Part shown: in pieces, positions 6,918 through 11,976 of the stretch
Layout of the letters: each line of letters starts with the position of its first letter
Position numbering within the stretch: the stretch's first letter is position 1
Source of the DNA: Lachnospiraceae bacterium UBA1683
GTDB taxonomy: Bacteria > Bacillota > Clostridia > Lachnospirales > Lachnospiraceae
Reading direction: 5' to 3'
Length of the DNA: 11,976 nt
Assembly: GCA_002320245.1 (NCBI GenBank)
Contig: DCKD01000045.1
Coordinates: 1 to 11,976, forward strand
Notes under the pieces: model-generated
The model's input: the letters and a program-made list of their open reading frames with translations, nothing else
Databases searched by the model: none
Told to the model about the DNA's origin: nothing
Translations under genes and position numbers: made by a program

Positions 6918-9900
6918 ATGAAAAAGATGTTAAAACGATTGTGTACGGGCTTCTTAGCTCTTGCAACTGTCGTTACTGCTTTACCAACTACAACCGTTCA
7001 TGCTGAAAGCAAGCAATACTGGACGGAAAGTGCAGAGCGTGTCGGTATCATTGAAAAAGTGATGAATGACGGTTCTATCGGTTCTACATTCAATGAGGGC
7101 ATGATGAAAGTCGAGGGCGAAACTGCCTATTGTATTGACATCAATACAGATTTTAAGAACGGCTACAAGACCAGAGCTGACGCAAGCTCACGCATGAGTG
7201 CCGACCAGATTTCAGATGTGGCGTTATCCTTAGAGTATGTCAAACAGTATGGCGAAGCTCACAAGGAACTGAACTACAAACAAGTTTATCTGTTGGAACA
7301 ATGCGTTGTCTGGCAGAGATTGAGCGTACATCTTGGCTGGCAATGTGATAACGTGCGAGCTTCTTATAATGAAATTCCAAAAGCTACGCAGGACGAAGTT
7401 TTCGCTGGTGCAAAAGCCTTTGTCAAAGAGAATAAAGGACGCTATGAATGTGGCGGTTATATCTACTCTGGCGAGGGGCAGGAATTGGGACAATTCTGGG
7501 CAAAATTGAATGTCGGAAATGCGAAACTTCAAAAGACTTCCAGTAATGCCAGCATTACGGACGGTAACGGGAATTACTCTATCGCTGGTGCAACATACGG
7601 TGTCTTTGTTGATAAGGACTGCACGAAACAGCTTGCCACCCTTACGACTGATGAAAACGGAAATACAGATGTTGTAGAGGTAACGGCTGGCACAGTCTAT
7701 ATCAAGGAATTATCTGCACCAGCAGGATATAAAGTGGATAAAACAGTCTATCCATTGACAATCAAAGCTGGCGAAACAGCAACTTTGAACGTATCTGATA
7801 CACCAAAGGTAACAGACACTTTGATTGAGCTTTTTAAGATTGATATGGAAACACAGAAAGACAATCCGCAAGGGAACGCTTCTCTAGCAGGTGCGGAATT
7901 TACATGGAAGTATTATGCAGGCTTCTATACGAAAGACAATCTCCCTGCCGAAGCTACAAGAACATGGGTCACAAAGACAATCGCCGAAACAGACAGCGAC
8001 GGGACAACTCATTACATCACAAAATTAGCGGACGCATACAAGGTGTCTGGCGACAGTTTCTATATGCAGGACGGCAAGGCAGTTCTTCCTTTAGGAACAC
8101 TAACCGTTGAGGAAACAAAAGCTCCAAACGGTTACTTGTTAGACGGTGCGTATATGCAGGCTGGCGATAAGTCGGAACAGATTAAGGGCTTATATGTAAC
8201 ACAGATTACCGAGGACGGCGACCTTGCCGTATTGACTGGAAGTAACCAGTTTTCCGTATCAGACAAAGTTATCCGTGGCGGTGTGAAAATTCAGAAACGA
8301 GATTTAGAAACGGGCGATACAAAGCCACAAGGAAGTGCTACCTTGAAAGATACTGCCTTTGACATCATTTCCTTAAATGACAATTCTGTTTTGGTTGAGG
8401 GCAAGCTATACAAGAAAAATGAAGTGGTAAAGACAATCCATACAGACATTGAGGGTATCGCTTCTACTTCTGCCGACCTTTTACCTTATGGAAAATTCCA
8501 TATCGTTGAGAGTGAAGCTCCAAACGGTTACTTGACAGACGGTGCGAAGCCGATTGACTTTGCAATCACAGAAAACGGAAAAATTGTGGACTTAACCGAC
8601 GAAGCTCATTCTATCTACAATCAGATTAAGCGTGGCGATATTGAGGGCGTGAAAATCGGGGCAGGCACACATAAGCGTCTTGCTGATGTTCCCTTTAGGA
8701 TCACAAGCAAGACGACGGGCGAAAGTCATGTCGTGGTAACTGATGATAACGGGCAGTTCTCCACTTCTGCTGACTGGGCTTCACATAAGCACAATACCAA
8801 CGCAGGAAAGACCAGCGAGGACGGTGTGTGGTTTGGGACTTCTGAACCTGACGACAGCAAGGGTGCATTACCTTATGATACTTACATCATTGAGGAATTA
8901 CGCTCTGACAGCAACAAAGGCTTTGAACTTATCCCACCATTTGAAATCGTGGTATCAAGAAACAATCTTGTGATTGATTTAGGGTCTTTGACTGATGAAT
9001 ACGAAAAAGAAATCTCAATCCATACCACAGCAACCAGCAAGGACGGCGAAAAGACTATCCTTGCTGGAAAAGAAATCACGATTGTAGATACTGTAAAATT
9101 GGACGGACTTACAAAAGGCACAAAATATCAGTTAAAAGGCTGGCAGATGTTAAAAGAGGAAAACGCCGAGCTTATCATTGACGGGAAACGTGTAGAAAAC
9201 GATTATACCTTTGTCGCTGATGATGAAGAAATGAAAGTGGAAATTTCCTATACATTCAATGCGTCTGCTTTAGGTGGCAAAAACCTTGTTACCTTTGAAG
9301 AATTGTATGATTTAAGCAATCCAGACGAACCCGTGAAAGTTGCGGAACATAAAGACATTGAGGACGACGGGCAGACGGTACTTATCACAGAGCGTATCAT
9401 CAAGATACATACGACTGCTACCGATAAGGACGGGAACAAAGAGCTTGAAGCTGGAAAAGACGTTACAATCATTGATACCGTAACCTTAGAGGGCTTAGAA
9501 GTCGGTACACAGTACAAACTTGTGGGCTGGCAGATGTTGAAAGAAGAAAATGCAGAGCTTCTTATCAATGGAAAACGTGTGGAAAGTGATTACACCTTTA
9601 TCGCAGACAGCGAAACTATGAAAGTGGAAGTTGCCTTTACCTTTGACGCTACTTCTCTTGACGGCAAACAGCTTGTAACTTTTGAAGAATTGTACGATTT
9701 AAGCAATCCAGACGAGCCAAAGAAAGTTATCGAGCATAAAGACATTGAGGACGAGGGACAGACGATTACCTTTAAGGAAAAACCCGAAGTCCCAGAAGAA
9801 CCAGAGAAACCCGAAACGCCACAGACACCAGATACACCGCATAAAACAGACAGTCCAAAAACTGGCGATAGCACAAACCTTTACGGACTGCTTGCACTTC

Positions 9901-9968
9901 TTTTGACTTCTGGTGCTGGACTGGCAGGTATCTTCTTCTGCAAACGCCGTAAAATGAAGAAATCATAA
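6918..9968 (+). CDS. LPXTG-type adhesin: thioester domain, SpaA-like domains, two VaFE repeats
   Basis: A 1016-residue cell-wall-anchored surface protein. The start at 6918 has AGGAG ten bases upstream and gives a proper signal peptide (MKKMLKRLCTGFLALATVVT, cleavage near HAES at 28-31); the frame can be extended upstream, but that would cross a terminator hairpin. Residues 35-200 look like a thioester domain, with YCID (C72) and EQCVVW (Q128) as the probable Cys-Gln pair. Four SpaA/Cna-B-like domains follow (about 201-296, 300-450, 455-568 and 571-693), three with the E-box ExxAPxGY (E264, E399, E531), suggesting intramolecular isopeptide bonds. Two VaFE repeats are at 698-826 and 827-955. 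A proline-rich wall spacer, SPKTGD (979-984), a membrane helix and an RRKMKKS tail complete the sortase signal. It probably acts as a covalent adhesin, carried as ICE cargo. No sortase gene is visible. Confidence 0.93.
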   Translation: MKKMLKRLCTGFLALATVVTALPTTTVHAESKQYWTESAERVGIIEKVMNDGSIGSTFNEGMMKVEGETAYCIDINTDFKNGYKTRADASSRMSADQISDVALSLEYVKQYGEAHKELNYKQVYLLEQCVVWQRLSVHLGWQCDNVRASYNEIPKATQDEVFAGAKAFVKENKGRYECGGYIYSGEGQELGQFWAKLNVGNAKLQKTSSNASITDGNGNYSIAGATYGVFVDKDCTKQLATLTTDENGNTDVVEVTAGTVYIKELSAPAGYKVDKTVYPLTIKAGETATLNVSDTPKVTDTLIELFKIDMETQKDNPQGNASLAGAEFTWKYYAGFYTKDNLPAEATRTWVTKTIAETDSDGTTHYITKLADAYKVSGDSFYMQDGKAVLPLGTLTVEETKAPNGYLLDGAYMQAGDKSEQIKGLYVTQITEDGDLAVLTGSNQFSVSDKVIRGGVKIQKRDLETGDTKPQGSATLKDTAFDIISLNDNSVLVEGKLYKKNEVVKTIHTDIEGIASTSADLLPYGKFHIVESEAPNGYLTDGAKPIDFAITENGKIVDLTDEAHSIYNQIKRGDIEGVKIGAGTHKRLADVPFRITSKTTGESHVVVTDDNGQFSTSADWASHKHNTNAGKTSEDGVWFGTSEPDDSKGALPYDTYIIEELRSDSNKGFELIPPFEIVVSRNNLVIDLGSLTDEYEKEISIHTTATSKDGEKTILAGKEITIVDTVKLDGLTKGTKYQLKGWQMLKEENAELIIDGKRVENDYTFVADDEEMKVEISYTFNASALGGKNLVTFEELYDLSNPDEPVKVAEHKDIEDDGQTVLITERIIKIHTTATDKDGNKELEAGKDVTIIDTVTLEGLEVGTQYKLVGWQMLKEENAELLINGKRVESDYTFIADSETMKVEVAFTFDATSLDGKQLVTFEELYDLSNPDEPKKVIEHKDIEDEGQTITFKEKPEVPEEPEKPETPQTPDTPHKTDSPKTGDSTNLYGLLALLLTSGAGLAGIFFCKRRKMKKS
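9009..9782 (+). repeat. Two tandem 387-bp VaFE coding repeats
   Basis: Codons 698-826 and 827-955 of the adhesin are a direct duplication, with copies at 9009-9395 and 9396-9782. Long blocks are almost unchanged, such as GWQMLKEENAEL, GKRVE(N/S)DYTF, and TFEELYDLSNPDEP followed by EHKDIED. The DNA is closely similar there too. Copy number of such repeats can vary by recombination, which would change the length of the stalk. Confidence 0.9.
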
Positions 9969-10022
9969 GGCGGTAACGGTATGAGAAAAGGAAAATCACG
10001 CTCTCCGCCGAAGCTGTCAAAC

Positions 10023-10154
10023 GGCAGACTTCCGCTTATTCTGGCTTGTCTGCCAACAACCTGCAAGAACACGGATAGTCAAGGGTGCGTAAGCATTTAT
10101 TTTACCCTTTACTATCGGTGGGATTGCTGGTACTTCCCGAACCGCCAGAATAAG
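10023..10154. other. Long imperfect inverted repeat upstream of orf23
   Basis: Between the adhesin stop and the first DUF961 gene lies a large hairpin. CTTATTCTGGC (10035-10045) pairs perfectly with GCCAGAATAAG (10144-10154). CCTGCAA (10060-10066) pairs with TTGCTGG (10124-10130), six of seven. The segment 10071-10086 pairs with 10104-10119 at 14 of 16 positions, leaving a 17-base loop. The last two helices lie in the same register. An alternative hairpin, GGCAGAC (10023-10029) with GTCTGCC (10048-10054), encloses the outer strand 10035-10045 in its loop, so the two structures may compete. No T-run follows. It may be a structured untranslated leader RNA, or a hairpin used when the ICE is single-stranded. 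The small frame that crosses it (9981-10259) overlaps orf23 and is not supported. Confidence 0.6.
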
Positions 10155-10206
10155 AAATCACAATCAAAAAACTTATCAAATATAGAAAGAAACGAGGTAA
10201 AACAAT

Positions 10207-10533
10207 ATGGAAATGAAATATGTCGTGCCAGATATGGCACAGTCTTTTGGAACTCTTGAATTTGCAGGCGAAAGCGAACCTATCTTTGAAAGAGATAAAA
10301 ACAACCGTAAGGTCTTAGCCAGACGAAGCTATAATCTTTATTCTGACGTACAGAAAGGCGAAAATGTTGTGGTGGAAATTCCCGTGCAGGCAGGCGAAAA
10401 GCATTTTAAGTATGAACAGAAAGTAAAACTTGTCAATCCGAAGTTATTCGGCAGAGGTTACGCAATCGGGGACATGGGACATACCGATTATGTGTTAGTT
10501 GCTGACGATATTGTCGCAGTTGAAGAAAAGTAA
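10207..10533 (+). CDS. DUF961 protein, Tn916 Orf23-like (YdcP family)
   Basis: A 108-residue soluble protein of the DUF961 family, found at the head of the conjugation region in Tn916-like ICEs. The start MEMKYVVPDMAQSFGTLEF and the later VKLVNPKLFGRGYAIGDMG match the Orf23 type, and the length is normal (about 100-110). ACGAGG lies about eight bases before the ATG. The stop is followed after 15 bases by a second DUF961 gene, so the two are translated from one message. The biochemical role is not established; by position it belongs to the DNA-processing/transfer operon. The long leader hairpin just upstream may regulate it. Confidence 0.9.
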   Translation: MEMKYVVPDMAQSFGTLEFAGESEPIFERDKNNRKVLARRSYNLYSDVQKGENVVVEIPVQAGEKHFKYEQKVKLVNPKLFGRGYAIGDMGHTDYVLVADDIVAVEEK

Positions 10534-10548
10534 AGGAGTGAAAAATTT

Positions 10549-10932
10549 ATGAGATTATCAAACGGGTTTGTTATTGACAAAGAGAAAACATTTGGAGAAT
10601 TAAAATTTACAGCGGTGCGTGATGTGTTCTTGCAGAATGAGGACGGGACACCGAGTACCCAGCTTAAAAAGCGTATCTATGATTTGAAATGTAGTCTGCA
10701 TGGTGGAATTATCCCCGTATCTGTACCGCCAGAAGTACCGTTAAGGGAATTTCCGTACAATGCAGTCGTGGAGCTTGTCAATCCCGTAGCCGATACGGTA
10801 TCAAGAAAGACCTATACGGGTGCAGATGTGGACTGGTATGTAAAGGCAGAGGATATTGTGTTGAAGAATAAAAGCAACCAAAACGCAGGCAATCCACAGA
10901 ACCATACACCGCAGGGACAGCAGAAAAAATAA
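10549..10932 (+). CDS. DUF961 protein, Tn916 Orf22-like
   Basis: A 127-residue paralogue of the preceding protein. The N-terminus MRLSNGFVIDKEKTFGELKF and the segments YDLKCS, VPLREFPYNAVVELVNP and VADTV followed by YTGADVDWYVKAEDIVL follow Tn916 Orf22 closely from beginning to end. The C-terminal 20 residues are Asn/Gln/Lys-rich and probably disordered. A good AAAGGAG precedes the ATG. With Orf23 it forms a conserved pair in Tn916-family elements; the exact role in conjugation is unknown. An AT-rich gap of 83 bases with a possible promoter follows before the next gene. Confidence 0.92.
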   Translation: MRLSNGFVIDKEKTFGELKFTAVRDVFLQNEDGTPSTQLKKRIYDLKCSLHGGIIPVSVPPEVPLREFPYNAVVELVNPVADTVSRKTYTGADVDWYVKAEDIVLKNKSNQNAGNPQNHTPQGQQKK

Positions 10933-10958
10933 TTTAAAAATAATTTCTTTATAAGCGA

Positions 10959-10987
10959 TTGTATCTAAATTCTTATAATGCTATACT
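10959..10987 (+). promoter_or_regulatory. Candidate promoter for the small zinc-ribbon gene
   Basis: TTGTAT (10959-10964) and TATACT (10982-10987) are separated by 17 bases in an AT-rich gap, and a further TATAAT lies at 10974-10979. The -10 is good and the -35 is weak (three of six). It lies 28 bases ahead of the start codon at 11016. Confidence 0.5.
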
Positions 10988-11015
10988 AATAAAAAATACA
11001 AAGGAGGCAACTTGG

Positions 11016-11255
11016 GTGAGAACGGAACTAATAAATTCACATCAAGAAGATAGTGCTGGTTATGGTGCTGGTAGTGGCGATACTGAACGTTACGAATACA
11101 AATGTCCTTGCGGAAAAGGCACTATCGTAGAAGAACATGATAATATTCCCGGATTTAGGGAGCATGACGTATATATCTGTTGTGATGAATGTCGAAAAAA
11201 CTATGAATTAGATACAAGTAAAGGCGTAAGAAATTGGGAATTAGTAAAAAAATAG
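11016..11255 (+). CDS. Small four-cysteine zinc-ribbon-like ICE protein
   Basis: A 79-residue protein of unknown function. The start is taken as the GTG at 11016, with AAAGGAGG eight bases ahead; the frame opens upstream at 10959 but has no ribosome binding site there and would cross the candidate promoter. Residues 1-27 are polar and glycine-rich (DSAGYGAGSGDTERY). A zinc-ribbon-like core follows, with YKCPCGKGTIVEEHD and then YICCDECRKNYELD. It offers five cysteines as CPC and CCxxC, which could hold one Zn. The protein lies between Orf22 and Orf21 homologues, an accessory position in Tn916-like elements. It may bind nucleic acid, or act as a small regulator, but nothing shows this directly. 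A strong terminator follows within six bases. Confidence 0.8.
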   Translation: MRTELINSHQEDSAGYGAGSGDTERYEYKCPCGKGTIVEEHDNIPGFREHDVYICCDECRKNYELDTSKGVRNWELVKK

Positions 11256-11260
11256 CAATT

Positions 11261-11296
11261 AAAAAAGCAGTTAGTCTTAGGATTGACTGCTTTTTT
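11261..11296 (+). terminator. Strong intrinsic terminator before orf21
   Basis: The arm at 11261-11276 pairs with 11281-11296 over 16 positions (two G-U pairs) around a TTAG loop, and ends in six T. Because it begins with six A, it could also work on the other strand. It ends 26 bases before the orf21 start codon. Confidence 0.88.
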
Positions 11297-11322
11297 CGTA
11301 CCCAGAAAGGAGTGATTGATTT

Positions 11323-11910
11323 ATGCAAAAGATTTGGAACAAAGGACACCGTATCAGAGCTAGTGACAAGCACCTTGTCTATTACTTTTCCATAGGGACG
11401 CTTCTGTTTGTATTCGTGGCGGTTCTCCTGCTACTGAATATCCAACAGCTCATGCGTACCGATTGGGAGCATTTCAGCTTGTTAGAAAACGGCTTGACAC
11501 TTTCCCCTTACAACTTCATAACGATACTGATAGCGACTGGTGTTTGTGCATTGGTCGCTTTTCTGTATTACCACTTCTGTTACGACAGTTTCAAGAAGCT
11601 CCTGCACCGTCAAAAGCTGGCAAGAATGATACTGGAAAATAAGTGGTATGAAGCCGATACCGTACAAGACAACGGTTTTTTTACTGACCTGCAAAGCAGA
11701 TCAAGAGAAAAAATCGTCTGGTTTCCGAAGATTTATTATCAAATGGAAAAAGGCTTGCTCCATATCCGCTGTGAAATCACGTTAGGAAAATATCAAGACC
11801 AGCTTTTACGGTTAGAGGATAAATTGGAAAGTGGTTTGTATTGTGAGCTGACCGACAAGACCTTACATGACGGCTATATTGAATATACCCTGCTTTATGA
11901 TATGAGTTAA
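11323..11910 (+). pseudogene. FtsK/SpoIIIE-like coupling ATPase (Tn916 Orf21), cut after residue 195
   Basis: The family protein is about 460 residues and acts as the coupling or DNA-translocating ATPase that brings the relaxosome to the conjugation channel. Here a good AAAGGAG precedes the ATG at 11323. Two membrane helices are visible (about 20-40 and 66-86). The conserved linker HRQKLARMILENKWYEAD follows, then ITLGKYQDQLLRLEDKLESG and YCELTDKTLHDGYIEYTLLY. After DM the family normally continues with an Ile/Ala-rich segment and then the Walker A motif. Here the frame reads Ser and stops at 11908-11910, and the following bases do not resume the family in any frame I can read. So the ATPase domain is missing, and the product, if made, is a membrane stub. 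Insertion or deletion at about 11904 is the simplest reading; the missing half may lie beyond the window. Confidence 0.82.
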
Positions 11911-11976
11911 ACGACAAATGAGACAGATTTTTGGCTCTGTACTATATTGAACCTTGAAAATTTAATACATTATCTT
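11905..11976. other. Unidentified sequence after the break in orf21
   Basis: From about 11905 the sequence no longer resembles orf21. It is AT-rich, contains no start signal or long frame before the window ends, and could be the edge of an inserted element. The last matching bases end in GA (GATATGA), and TTTTTGGCTCTGTACT lies a little further on. Either could mark an end, but nothing here is diagnostic. Confidence 0.4.

Noticed and set aside
8882..9874. Several minus-strand frames opposite the VaFE repeats
   Set aside because: They arise from the codon bias of the adhesin, recur in both repeat copies, and have no start signals or recognisable domains.
9981..10259. A 92-residue frame between the adhesin and orf23
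   Set aside because: It lacks a convincing ribosome binding site, runs through the long inverted repeat, and overlaps the start of the well-supported orf23 by about 50 bases in another frame. It is kept only as a small possibility.
1..11976. CRISPR arrays, tRNA or rRNA genes
   Set aside because: No regularly spaced short repeats, no cloverleaf with a T-loop GTTCRA motif, and no rRNA-like sequence was seen on reading through.

Overview
The window looks like a low-to-moderate GC Firmicute of class Clostridia, most likely a gut Lachnospiraceae. The grounds are AGGAGG-type ribosome binding sites, a lysine-riboswitch-controlled dapA, the type of chromosomal genes, and a Tn916-family integrative conjugative element (ICE) module. 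This placement rests on gene content only. It divides into an old chromosomal segment (1 to about 6600) and the start of an ICE (about 6600 to the right edge).

Chromosomal segment. Five intact genes are interspersed with four broken ones. From the left: a decayed TauE/SafE-type permease (minus strand, running towards the left edge); an unrecognised 196-residue protein with an internal duplication carrying the motif MTxSIPPQ (plus); a fragment of an L,D-transpeptidase with its SHGCIN-type active-site motif (minus); an intact membrane dipeptidase of family M19 (minus); and dapA (minus). The dapA leader holds a good promoter, a lysine riboswitch and an intrinsic terminator. Next come a membrane-anchored protein of unknown function (minus), a C-terminal scrap of an AraC-type regulator (minus), an IS110-family transposase relic lacking its N-terminal catalytic domain and an internal piece (plus), and an intact six-helix aromatic-acid-exporter-family protein (minus).

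ICE segment. After an AT-rich, gene-free junction of about 480 bases, all genes run on the plus strand. The first encodes a 1016-residue cell-wall-anchored adhesin: signal peptide, thioester-like domain, four SpaA/Cna-B-like domains, two 129-residue VaFE repeats and a SPKTG sortase signal. It is followed by a long inverted-repeat leader, two DUF961 proteins corresponding to Tn916 Orf23 and Orf22, a small four-cysteine zinc-ribbon-like protein, and the N-terminal part of the FtsK/SpoIIIE-like coupling ATPase (Tn916 Orf21). The reading frame of that ATPase stops at residue 195, before the Walker A motif, where the sequence departs from the family. This suggests an insertion or rearrangement whose remainder lies beyond the right edge.

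How it fits together. The adhesin is probably ICE cargo that helps the host cell attach to a surface or partner cell. The DUF961 genes and orf21 open the conjugation operon. Hairpins sit before the adhesin (two, terminator-like), before orf23 (a long imperfect one) and before orf21 (a strong terminator), so transcriptional read-through control is a recurring theme. The most interesting points are the nested inverted-repeat leader at 10023-10154, the terminator directly ahead of orf21, the interruption of orf21, and the duplicated SIPPQ protein. I did not find a convincing wholly new system.
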